9,826 nucleotides of DNA from Evtepia sp. Its GTDB lineage: Bacteria > Bacillota > Clostridia > Oscillospirales > Oscillospiraceae. Positions 1-5,489 of this stretch are shown one piece after another (the stretch's first letter is position 1; each line of letters opens with the position of its first letter). The position numbers and the translations under genes were made by a program. The stretch is from positions 1-9,826 of the forward strand of contig JAQSXW010000021.1 in NCBI GenBank assembly GCA_029256465.1, given 5' to 3'. Below the pieces are notes generated by a model. The model worked only from the letters and a program-made list of their open reading frames with translations. It was not told where the DNA came from and did not search any database.

Positions 1-1270
1 AGCTTCCCTGCACGAACTCCGCCGCATACACGGTTTCACTGTCTGCTCCTAACGTAAAACGGTTATCTTTGGCAGCATGGTTGTCCCGGTTGTTTCCGGT
101 CAGTCGGTAAATTATTAAAAACGGCTCTGGTGCTATCTTGGGATCTCCTGCCCAATAAGAGAACACCATTGCTCGTTCTCCAACTGTAGTATGCTCCGGA
201 CGGCTCAGGGTGATCACATTTTCCCATTTTTCCGGCAGTTCCAAGTACCAGCGATCACTGTTGTTGTGATAGGTGGACAGAACCGGATACTCTGTTCCAT
301 TGCGATCGTATTGCTTCCAAGTGATCTTCCAGAAATTTTCTGCCACCGTAGTGTTTTGATAACTCGGAATGCTTTGCGTAATCGGAATCTCTGTGATTCC
401 GTCCTGATTAATATCTGAAGGCCCAATGCCTGTGTAATGACGAATTGTTCCCGTGCTCGTTCTATTCGCGCCGTTCAAAGTAATGTTTTTAAGACCAGCT
501 TCCGTTAGACAAAACACATCCGTAATGTGGTTATTTTCTCCATATTCACAAGTCACCATCATCATCGGAACCTTCTCTTTTAAATAGCCGGCCTCCCAGA
601 GTTGCAGCGAAACAATTCCTTGAGAAAGAGGGGCAGAAGAGTTAAGCTCCAGCGCACCCTCAGTTCCTGCATACATCTCCACACGGTTCACAATGGGGTT
701 GCTGCTATCAATCTGAACCAGTAAAAGTTCCATTTTGCTGTCTCCGTTTAAATCTTCTGCCAAGTAACGGGTATACCCGCTTTGCATCAGTTCTACCGGT
801 TGATTATCACTCACACTGTATACAACTAAAGTGTGCACCGTAGGGGTAACCTGCCAGCTCACTAGGATCTCCAGTTCTCCGCCGCCAATCGTATCTTTGT
901 AATCAATGGACTCTATATCGGAACCGGCTCCCTCAATCTGGGTATAGGGTTCATAGTTTCCATCTTCCCCCTGCTTGAAAATGACAATCTTGAGTGGCCG
1001 CTCCGCTGATCCGTCCCGAAAAAAGGCCACCGCCTCCTTGGTCCCGTCACAATCAAGGTCGACCAATTGAATGGCCTGGGTATTACTTCCACTTATGGGA
1101 GAAATGGCCTCTGCATTCCCCATTGCCGATTTAATTTTTTCCTGAAGCTTCAGATTCGTATCCGAGGTTCGGGGAATATAAAACAGCTCGTCGCCCCCGC
1201 GAAACATACAGCCAGACAGGCAAAGCAAAAGACCTGCCAGCAGCATCAGTTTCCATGCGTTTCTTTTCAT
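1..1270 (-). CDS. Secreted lipoprotein with FG-GAP/VCBS-like repeats, 3' end outside window
   Basis: The frame is open from ATG at 1270 to the left edge (423 codons, no stop), so the C-terminus is missing. A good ribosome binding site (AAAGGAG) lies a few bases upstream of the ATG. The N-terminus is a lipoprotein signal: Lys/Arg at residues 2-3, a hydrophobic stretch at 8-18, then lipobox LSGC with the lipidated Cys21. The mature protein should be anchored outside the membrane. Acidic repeat motifs resembling calcium-binding FG-GAP/VCBS or dockerin loops occur at about residues 70-79 (VDLDCDGTKE), 173-181 (DLNGDSKME) and 286-294 (DINQDGITE), each followed by beta-strand-like hydrophobic residues. 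This suggests a beta-propeller-like extracellular protein. No enzymatic motif is seen and the substrate or partner is unknown. It is divergent from the tRNA and stands alone in the visible part. The lipoprotein call is firm; the repeat family is a reading from motifs only. Confidence 0.85.
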   Translation of the reverse strand, partial: MKRNAWKLMLLAGLLLCLSGCMFRGGDELFYIPRTSDTNLKLQEKIKSAMGNAEAISPISGSNTQAIQLVDLDCDGTKEAVAFFRDGSAERPLKIVIFKQGEDGNYEPYTQIEGAGSDIESIDYKDTIGGGELEILVSWQVTPTVHTLVVYSVSDNQPVELMQSGYTRYLAEDLNGDSKMELLLVQIDSSNPIVNRVEMYAGTEGALELNSSAPLSQGIVSLQLWEAGYLKEKVPMMMVTCEYGENNHITDVFCLTEAGLKNITLNGANRTSTGTIRHYTGIGPSDINQDGITEIPITQSIPSYQNTTVAENFWKITWKQYDRNGTEYPVLSTYHNNSDRWYLELPEKWENVITLSRPEHTTVGERAMVFSYWAGDPKIAPEPFLIIYRLTGNNRDNHAAKDNRFTLGADSETVYAAEFVQGS

Positions 1271-1319
1271 GTTGCAGCTCCTTTCTCCTTGTGTTTGAAT
1301 CTGCAATCGCACACCGTTT

Positions 1320-1330
1320 ATCATATCATA
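1320..1330 (-). promoter_or_regulatory. Possible -10 region of the lipoprotein gene
   Basis: On the minus strand two overlapping TATGAT hexamers (1330-1325 and 1325-1320) follow an A8 tract, about 50 bases upstream of the lipoprotein start. No good -35 hexamer is found at 16-18 bases (best matches 3 of 6), so the call rests on the -10 and the AT-rich spacer. A sigma-E-type reading of the same bases fits the -10 poorly. Confidence 0.35.
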
Positions 1331-1436
1331 TTTTTTTTCGTTTTCCTATGATTATTTTCGAAAAAGGCGCAGATCTGTCAGCAAATCCCTTTATTCGAAG
1401 TGGAAATAAAAAGTTGTAATTTCTTTCAATCCGCAC

Positions 1437-1466
1437 TTGATTATTTCTTCGTAACTATGCTATAAT
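1437..1466 (+). promoter_or_regulatory. Sigma-A promoter of the tRNA-Leu gene
   Basis: TTGATT (1437-1442) and a perfect TATAAT (1461-1466) are separated by 18 bases, with TG one base upstream of the -10 (extended -10). The expected transcription start is near 1473, about 30 bases before the mature tRNA. The strong promoter fits a stable RNA gene. Confidence 0.75.
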
Positions 1467-1503
1467 GATGCTCGTCAGTTCTGACAACAAGTCTCATCAT
1501 CAC

Positions 1504-1590
1504 GCCGGTGTGATGGAATTGGTAGACGTAGTGGACTCAAAATCCACCGCTGGCAACAGCGTGCCGGTTCGAGTCCGGCCACCGGCACCA
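1504..1590 (+). tRNA. tRNA-Leu, anticodon CAA
   Basis: This is a full class II tRNA cloverleaf. The acceptor stem GCCGGTG pairs with CACCGGC. The anticodon stem GTGGA/TCCAC (1531-1535/1543-1547) encloses loop CTCAAAA, giving anticodon CAA at 1538-1540, which reads UUG. The long variable arm CGCTG-GCAA-CAGCG is typical of leucine tRNA. The T stem GCCGG/CCGGC holds TTCGAGT. The discriminator is A and the CCA end is encoded (1588-1590). Promoter and terminator flank it closely, so it is a single-tRNA transcription unit. No duplicated 3' end was seen nearby that would mark an integrated element. Confidence 0.97.
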
Positions 1591-1592
1591 GG

Positions 1593-1631
1593 AAAGAGAA
1601 CCGAAACCTCAAAGAGTTCGGTTCTCTTTTT
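1593..1631 (+). terminator. Intrinsic terminator after tRNA-Leu
   Basis: A perfect 13-bp stem (AAAGAGAACCGAA at 1593-1605 with its complement at 1617-1629) has an 11-base loop and ends in a T5 run (1627-1631). It begins three bases after the tRNA CCA. It should end the tRNA transcript; some read-through could feed the downstream NusG-domain gene, for which no clear separate promoter is visible. Confidence 0.9.
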
Positions 1632-1680
1632 AATTAACTTGGAAACGGAGCATCGCTTCTCCTTTTTTGGTGAATTGCTT

Positions 1681-2052
1681 ATGAAACAAAATCGTGTTTG
1701 GCTCTTCGTAATTGGTGCCATCGCCGTTCTGTCGTTGGCATCTCTTATTCTCATCCACTTCCTGAAGCAAACCGGAGACAAGGTTGAGATCTATCAGGAC
1801 GGAGCTCTCATTCACTCCCTGCCTTTAAATCAGGATAAAACCATCCGAATCCCATCCGAAAACGGTGGCTATAATGTGGTGACGATCAAGCAAGGAGAGG
1901 TATGGGTCTCTGAGGCGAGTTGCCCAGACCAAGTCTGCGTCCGTCACGGACCCACTTGTGAAACGAAGGACCCCATCGTCTGCCTACCAAATAAGCTGGT
2001 GGTACAGGTCACCCATACGGATCGAGAACCATTAGACGGGGTGACACAATGA
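1681..2052 (+). CDS. NusG domain II-containing membrane-anchored protein
   Basis: The product has 123 residues. One N-terminal membrane segment (about 6-28) is followed by a small extracytoplasmic domain of the NusG_II type. Conserved cysteine-bearing signatures are CPDQVCVRHG (81-90) and IVCLPNKLVV (99-108); Cys81, Cys86, Cys93 and Cys101 could form disulfides or bind a ligand. The function of this family is not established. In many Clostridia it sits next to a Gx transporter family gene, as here: its stop overlaps the next start in an ATGA (2049-2052), indicating translational coupling. The frame is open back to 1465, but that extension runs through the tRNA and terminator. ATG 1681, preceded by a weak GGTGA site at 1668-1672, is the natural start because the membrane segment follows directly. 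It is not the transcription factor NusG. Confidence 0.85.
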   Translation: MKQNRVWLFVIGAIAVLSLASLILIHFLKQTGDKVEIYQDGALIHSLPLNQDKTIRIPSENGGYNVVTIKQGEVWVSEASCPDQVCVRHGPTCETKDPIVCLPNKLVVQVTHTDREPLDGVTQ

Positions 2053-2546
2053 AAACCCGACAATTGACCTTTATTTCCATGCTTTCGGCAACGGCACTTA
2101 TTATCTTTGTCGTCGAAGCACAAATTCCGGTTCCTGTCCCTATCCCGGGATTGAAGCTGGGGCTTTCCAACGTGGTCATCCTCTTCGCACTCTGTACTAT
2201 GGGGCGTCGGGACGCTGGGTTTGTCCTCCTAATCCGGATTCTTCTGGGCAATTTTGTAGCCGGTAACCTCATGGCAATGCTGTATAGTCTAGCAGGTGGG
2301 ACTCTTTGCTTCCTCTTAATGGCACTCATGAAACCGCTCTTTTCCACAAAACAGATCTGGATTCTCAGCATTTTCGGTGCCATTGCTCATAACATTGGAC
2401 AGCTTGCCATTGCAGTTTGGATCACAGGCACGCCCTCCATTTTGGTTTACGCACCCATCCTGCTACTTTGTGGTATTATCACCGGTTTTTTCACCGGCCA
2501 ATGTGCCCAAGCGGTCATTCTTCATATGCAACGGTTAAAATCGTAA
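2049..2546 (+). CDS. Gx transporter family membrane protein (Hpre_diP_synt_I family)
   Basis: The product is a 165-residue very hydrophobic protein with about five membrane segments. Family hallmarks are PGLKLGLSN (33-41), RILLG (63-67), SLAGG (80-84) and GAIAHNIGQL (110-119). It resembles the S components of ECF vitamin transporters in size and layout, so a role in uptake of a small molecule is likely; the substrate is unknown. Members are often labelled heptaprenyl diphosphate synthase component I, a name that does not fit a polytopic membrane protein, and no polyprenyl synthase gene is next to it here. The start overlaps the stop of the NusG-domain gene, with GGGGTGA just upstream, so the two proteins are probably made together and may interact. 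Confidence 0.85.
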   Translation: MKTRQLTFISMLSATALIIFVVEAQIPVPVPIPGLKLGLSNVVILFALCTMGRRDAGFVLLIRILLGNFVAGNLMAMLYSLAGGTLCFLLMALMKPLFSTKQIWILSIFGAIAHNIGQLAIAVWITGTPSILVYAPILLLCGIITGFFTGQCAQAVILHMQRLKS

Positions 2547-2552
2547 CCGTTG
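2529..2552 (+). terminator. Hairpin at the end of the NusG/Gx operon, probable weak terminator
   Basis: CAACGGTTA (2529-2537) and TAACCGTTG (2544-2552) form a perfect 9-bp stem with a 6-base loop. The stop codon of the Gx gene lies inside the right arm. The downstream bases are T-rich but broken by C and G, so termination may be inefficient. Its position between the Gx stop and the bioY promoter supports the call. Confidence 0.45.
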
Positions 2553-2605
2553 TTCTTCTGTTCCCGGTTGGAACTATCGTTTCGCCGGGAATTATCATTT
2601 TCCTA

Positions 2606-2637
2606 TTGTCACCTTTTCGTTTCTTCTTGGTTGACAT
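2606..2637. promoter_or_regulatory. Imperfect palindrome over the bioY -35, candidate BirA operator
   Basis: The left half ATTGTCA-CC (from 2605) and the reverse complement of the right half, AATGTCAACC (right half GGTTGACATT at 2629-2638), agree apart from one missing base and one mismatch. The halves are about 14-15 bases apart. Known BirA operators consist of TTGT(A/T)AACC-like halves separated by roughly 14-16 bases, so order, orientation and spacing fit. The right half contains the -35 box, so a bound repressor would block RNA polymerase. The neighbouring birA encodes a DNA-binding domain. The assignment to BirA is inference. Confidence 0.45.
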
Positions 2638-2659
2638 TCTGTTTTCCCCGTGCTACAAT
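2631..2659 (+). promoter_or_regulatory. Sigma-A promoter of bioY
   Basis: Consensus TTGACA (2631-2636) and TACAAT (2654-2659) are separated by 17 bases, with TG one base before the -10. Transcription should start near 2666, giving a leader of about 26 bases. It is one of the strongest-looking promoters in the window, which suggests that expression is limited by a repressor. Confidence 0.8.
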
Positions 2660-2691
2660 GGGCAAAATTTTGGATTACAAAGGAGTCAATC

Positions 2692-3243
2692 ATGAATTCT
2701 GCTGGAAAGTCTTCGGGCACTAGATCTTTGGCATATATCGCCCTTTCCGTCGCGCTCATTGCTGTTTGTTCTTGGATTGCCATCCCCACTGCCATTCCCT
2801 TCACCATGCAGACCTTTGCAGTCTTTGCCGTACTTGGTCTGCTCGGCGGAAAGAGAGGAACCCTTGCCATTCTTTCCTATCTCCTTTTGGGCCTTTTTGG
2901 ACTGCCGATCTTTTCTGGTTTCCAAGGCGGTATTGGCATTTTACTGGGAAGCACGGGTGGATATCTCGTCGGTTTCATCGTGATGGGCCTACTCTACTGG
3001 CTACTAACCAAATTACTTGGAACAAAACCCTGGATCATGGCTCTTTCCATGGTTTTGGGTCTACTCCTTCTTTACGCGTTTGGATCTGCTTGGTTTTTGC
3101 TGGTCTATACTAACAGCACAGGTGCAATGAGCTTTTTTACCGTTTTGGGCTTATGCGTCTTTCCCTTCCTGCTCCCGGACCTTTTTAAACTGCTACTAGC
3201 CTTACTGCTCATTCGTCGTCTCTCCCCACATCTTCATCTATAA
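2692..3243 (+). CDS. bioY: BioY, biotin-binding S component of an ECF transporter
   Basis: The product has 183 residues and about six membrane segments. BioY takes up biotin, alone at low efficiency or with the energizing module EcfT-EcfA-EcfA' encoded elsewhere. The family core is clear: IPFTMQTFAVFAVLGLLGG (35-53) followed by GLPIFSGFQGG (70-80) and the glycine-rich LLGSTGGYLVGF (84-95), and a C-terminal PFLLPDLFKLLLALLL segment. ATG 2692 is chosen because AAAGGAG (2679-2685) lies six bases upstream. A GTG at 2650 extends the frame, but it would lie between the -10 box and the expected transcription start. No ecf genes are in the window. It has its own promoter and is followed by birA, giving a two-gene biotin uptake and attachment locus. 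Confidence 0.95.
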   Translation: MNSAGKSSGTRSLAYIALSVALIAVCSWIAIPTAIPFTMQTFAVFAVLGLLGGKRGTLAILSYLLLGLFGLPIFSGFQGGIGILLGSTGGYLVGFIVMGLLYWLLTKLLGTKPWIMALSMVLGLLLLYAFGSAWFLLVYTNSTGAMSFFTVLGLCVFPFLLPDLFKLLLALLLIRRLSPHLHL

Positions 3244-3277
3244 TTGAACTTTTTCCTGCCATTCTGGAGAAAAGCCT

Positions 3278-3305
3278 TTGCACGGCGAACTCTTGCGGTT
3301 ATAAT
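3278..3305 (+). promoter_or_regulatory. Sigma-A promoter of birA
   Basis: TTGCAC (3278-3283) and TATAAT (3300-3305) lie 16 bases apart, 34 bases before the birA start. Transcription should begin near 3312. No terminator is seen between bioY and birA, so read-through from bioY is also possible. Confidence 0.65.
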
Positions 3306-3325
3306 TAAATTTTAAAGAAACCGCA
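3294..3325. repeat. Inverted repeat spanning the birA -10 and transcription start
   Basis: TGCGGTT (3294-3300) and AACCGCA (3319-3325) are perfect 7-base inverted arms 18 bases apart. The left arm touches the -10 box and the right arm abuts the ribosome binding site (GGGAGG, 3326-3331). The left arm is upstream of the expected transcription start, so an RNA hairpin is unlikely; a protein-binding site is possible. It does not match the BirA half-site pattern. Confidence 0.35.
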
Positions 3326-3338
3326 GGGAGGATTCGCT

Positions 3339-4322
3339 ATGAAGGTCAAGGACCAGGTGCTTTCGGTGTTAGAACAGAATCGTGGCGTTTATATCTCGGG
3401 GGAAGCGCTTGCAAAGGAACTTTCCGTCAGCCGGAATTCCGTTTGGAAAGCCATCCGACAACTTCAGGAATCGGGTCACACGATTACCGCTGTACCGAAC
3501 CGTGGCTATCTCCTATCTCAGGAGAATAATGTACTATCTCCTCAAAGCGTCGGACAGTACTTGACGACTGGACCGCTCAACCTAGAGGTTTATCCGGAGC
3601 TTAGCTCTACCAATGCGCTCCTCCGAAAGCAGGCGGAAGAGGGGGCCCCGGAAGGAACGGTGGTTTTTGCAGAAACCCAAACAGCAGGCAAAGGACGTCT
3701 TGGACGCAGCTTTCACTCTCCTCCGGGTGGTGGAGTGTATATGAGTCTTCTACTGCGGCCCCGATTCACCGCGCAAGAGTCCCTCTGCATCACCACCTGT
3801 GCGGCGGTTGCGGTTTGCAAAGCCATTGAAAAGCATACCGGAGTAGAAAGCCAGATCAAGTGGGTTAACGACGTATTCTGTCACGGAAAAAAAGTCTGCG
3901 GCATCTCCACGGAAGCGTCTCTGGATTTGGAAAGCGGGGGCCTTCATTACGCCATCTTAGGCATCGGAATCAATGTGTTTCCTGGTAAGGAAACCATTCC
4001 CGAAGACCTGAATGATGTGATCGGTACGGTCCTGAGTGGGCCAATTCCCGGTCTGGATCTACGTAGCATCCTTGCCGCCGAGGTTTTGAATCTTTTTCTA
4101 GCAGAATATCCAAATTTGACTCAAAAATCCTATTTTGATGCCTACCGCGCTCGTTCCTTGATACTGGGTAAGCCCATCTACATTCTCAGAAGTGGAACCC
4201 GGCAGGAAGCAGTCGCATTAGACTTAGAGGAAGACTTTCGCCTGCGGGTTCAGCTTCCTGACGGCAGCACGGAATCCCTTTCCTCGGGAGAAGTCAGTGT
4301 TCGGCTACAACCTAACTTTTGA
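3339..4322 (+). CDS. birA: Bifunctional biotin--[acetyl-CoA-carboxylase] ligase and biotin repressor BirA
   Basis: The product has 327 residues, the usual length of a class II BirA. It activates biotin with ATP to biotinyl-AMP and transfers it to a lysine on biotin carboxyl carrier proteins; with ligand bound it can repress biotin genes. Residues 1-60 form an N-terminal winged helix-turn-helix (ISGEALAKELSVSRNSVWKA at 19-38). The central ligase domain holds GKGRLGRSFHSPPGGGVY (117-134, biotin/ATP loop), KWVNDV (174-179) and KKVCGISTE (184-192), whose Lys185 matches the catalytic lysine region. The C-terminal SH3-like domain is about 275-327. GGGAGG at 3326-3331 supports ATG 3339. Its placement just after bioY supports a role as local regulator; the kinase gene 29 bases downstream is probably on the same transcript. 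Confidence 0.96.
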   Translation: MKVKDQVLSVLEQNRGVYISGEALAKELSVSRNSVWKAIRQLQESGHTITAVPNRGYLLSQENNVLSPQSVGQYLTTGPLNLEVYPELSSTNALLRKQAEEGAPEGTVVFAETQTAGKGRLGRSFHSPPGGGVYMSLLLRPRFTAQESLCITTCAAVAVCKAIEKHTGVESQIKWVNDVFCHGKKVCGISTEASLDLESGGLHYAILGIGINVFPGKETIPEDLNDVIGTVLSGPIPGLDLRSILAAEVLNLFLAEYPNLTQKSYFDAYRARSLILGKPIYILRSGTRQEAVALDLEEDFRLRVQLPDGSTESLSSGEVSVRLQPNF

Positions 4323-4351
4323 AACAGCTCAGGAAAGCGAGACGCATTCAG

Positions 4352-4906
4352 ATGAAACCAAATTTAATTTTGATCGGCATGCCCGCTTCGGGGAAAAGTA
4401 CCCTAGGTCAGCTCTTGGCTGAAAGACTGGGGTCTTTTTTCCTTGATACCGATGATGTCCTGCAGGCACAATTGGGAGAGCCCTTGCAAGAAACCATCAA
4501 CCGAGAAGGCATCTCTGCTTTCTTGGAGAAAGAAGAAAGTGCTATCCTCTCCTTACATCCAGAGGAAACCGTGATTGCCACCGGCGGCAGTGTGGTTTAT
4601 TCCGAAACGGCTATGGCTCACTTAAAGTCCCTAGGCCTCTGCATCTTCCTTTCCGTCCCCTTCGCCTCCATCGAGGCAAGGTTACAAAACCTTGAAGTAC
4701 GAGGCGTGGCCATTCCAAAGGGAACAACCCTTCTAGAGCTGTATCGGGAACGCACCCCGTTATACACGCGCCATGCAGACTTCATTTTTCGAGAGTACGA
4801 TCGTAACGGAGACCCTTCGATTGCAGAACATGTCGAGCAACTGATTGCACTCCTTGTTCAGGAGCAGCACCTAAAGCCCAGCCTTTCTTTTGCCAAAATA
4901 CCTTAA
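4352..4906 (+). CDS. Shikimate kinase-like P-loop kinase, substrate uncertain
   Basis: The product is a 184-residue protein with the shikimate kinase fold. Walker A is GMPASGKST (9-17), the Asp-Thr-Asp motif is at 32-34, Thr-Gly-Gly is at 77-79, and the C-terminal RERTPLYTRHAD resembles the ERxPLY segment whose arginine contacts shikimate. Shikimate kinase phosphorylates shikimate to shikimate 3-phosphate in aromatic amino acid synthesis. Two shikimate-binding positions differ: the FRxxE motif reads FLEKEE (Leu58 where AroK has Arg), and the GGG loop reads GGS (78-80). The LID region has VRGVAI in place of RPLL. No other aro gene is nearby. Similar divergent proteins are commonly annotated as shikimate kinase in Clostridia. 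ATG 4352 matches the family start; AGGAAAG (4331-4337) is a distant and weak ribosome binding site. A TTG at 4319 overlaps the birA stop but adds 11 residues lacking family likeness. Confidence 0.8.
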   Translation: MKPNLILIGMPASGKSTLGQLLAERLGSFFLDTDDVLQAQLGEPLQETINREGISAFLEKEESAILSLHPEETVIATGGSVVYSETAMAHLKSLGLCIFLSVPFASIEARLQNLEVRGVAIPKGTTLLELYRERTPLYTRHADFIFREYDRNGDPSIAEHVEQLIALLVQEQHLKPSLSFAKIP

Positions 4907-4956
4907 ATTTTCCTACTTGTCCCGTTATAATTCACACAATATTTACGATTCTTTCC

Positions 4957-4984
4957 TTGACTGGTCATCAATTCTGATTATAAT
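4957..4984 (+). promoter_or_regulatory. Sigma-A promoter of the zinc-ribbon membrane protein gene
   Basis: TTGACT (4957-4962) and TATAAT (4979-4984) lie 16 bases apart, giving a predicted start near 4991 and a leader of about 55 bases. The intergenic region 4907-5046 shows no other clear signal and no terminator for the upstream kinase gene. Confidence 0.6.
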
Positions 4985-5030
4985 GATATAGTAAACTCCA
5001 AAGACATCCTAGTTCCTTTTTGCAACGATA

Positions 5031-5040
5031 TGGAGATGAT
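5031..5040 (+). promoter_or_regulatory. Ribosome binding site that fixes a TTG start at 5047
   Basis: TGGAGATGAT nearly matches the anti-Shine-Dalgarno complement over ten bases (GGAGGTGAT with one change). It is six bases before TTG 5047. The two ATG triplets at 5036 and 5039 are in another frame, and the farther-upstream TTG at 5020 would place the site inside the gene. Confidence 0.65.
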
Positions 5041-5046
5041 GTATTT

Positions 5047-5439
5047 TTGACCAGTCGCCTGAAACACTTTATGATGACCCGGGCGGGTTTCGACCATTAT
5101 ACGATATTCCTACTCATTTTGTTTTTTATTCTAAGAAGTATCGTGCGAATGACTGGTTTTCTTCCTCTCGCCATTCCCGCTTATCTGATTTTAGCTTACA
5201 GTCTCTTTCGCTTCTTCTCCTCTAACCAGGTCAAACGGCAAATGGAAAATGCCCGCTTTCTTGCGCTGTTCCAGTCGATCATACGTTGGTTCCGTTTCCG
5301 CCGCACGGTGATCGCCGATAAAGAACACCGGTATTTTAAATGCCCCAACTGCGGTCAACCGCTCCGCGTCCCCCGTGGAAAAGGAAAAATCCAAGTGGCC
5401 TGCCGTGCTTGCGGTGCCCAATTTGAAGAAAAAAGCTAA
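5047..5439 (+). CDS. Small membrane protein with C-terminal zinc ribbon
   Basis: The product has 130 residues from the TTG start. A basic N-terminus is followed by two membrane segments (about 17-34 and 38-57), then a basic linker with many Arg and Lys (residues 61-97). A C-terminal zinc ribbon follows with CPNC at 99-102 and CRAC at 119-122, separated by a beta-hairpin-like stretch (PLRVPRGKGKIQVA). The four cysteines should bind one zinc. The ribbon is predicted to be cytoplasmic because the linker is strongly positive. Proteins of this layout are common and uncharacterized in Clostridia; I know of no assigned function. It has its own promoter and ends inside the left arm of a large terminator, so it is monocistronic. 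Confidence 0.8.
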   Translation: MTSRLKHFMMTRAGFDHYTIFLLILFFILRSIVRMTGFLPLAIPAYLILAYSLFRFFSSNQVKRQMENARFLALFQSIIRWFRFRRTVIADKEHRYFKCPNCGQPLRVPRGKGKIQVACRACGAQFEEKS

Positions 5440-5489
5440 AAGCGCTGTCCACAGCCCTCGGGTTGTGCATGACAGCGCTTTTAGCTTTT
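5431..5489. terminator. Large bidirectional terminator between convergent genes
   Basis: A perfect 19-bp stem (5431-5449 with 5471-5489) encloses a 21-base loop. The loop can itself pair (CACA at 5450-5453 with TGTG at 5464-5467, plus CCC with GGG). On the plus strand the arm ends in TTTT followed by more T-rich sequence; on the minus strand the other arm runs into a T6 tract (complement of the A run at 5429-5434). It contains the stop codon of the zinc-ribbon gene and touches the stop of mnmE, so it ends both transcripts. Confidence 0.92.

Noticed and set aside
191..426. Small reading frames on both strands within the lipoprotein region
   Set aside because: They lie inside the long minus-strand lipoprotein frame, which has a lipobox and repeated motifs in frame.
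1504..1590. tRNA-Leu as an attachment site of an integrated element
   Set aside because: No integrase gene and no repeat of the tRNA 3' end was seen in the window.
1647..1668. Second terminator hairpin GGAG/CTCC followed by T6
   Set aside because: The stem has only four pairs; too weak to call, and it sits in the leader of the next gene.
1465..1680. N-terminal extension of the NusG-domain gene through the tRNA
   Set aside because: It crosses the tRNA-Leu gene and its terminator; the membrane segment that should begin the protein follows ATG 1681.
2009..2383. 124-residue minus-strand reading frame over the Gx gene
   Set aside because: Antisense shadow of a conserved membrane protein gene; Arg-rich translation without motifs.
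2650..2691. GTG start for bioY at 2650
   Set aside because: It lies between the -10 box and the expected transcription start, while ATG 2692 has a good ribosome binding site.
4921..4931. TATAAT at 4926-4931 as a second promoter
   Set aside because: No -35 at proper spacing; TTGACT/TATAAT further downstream is a better promoter.
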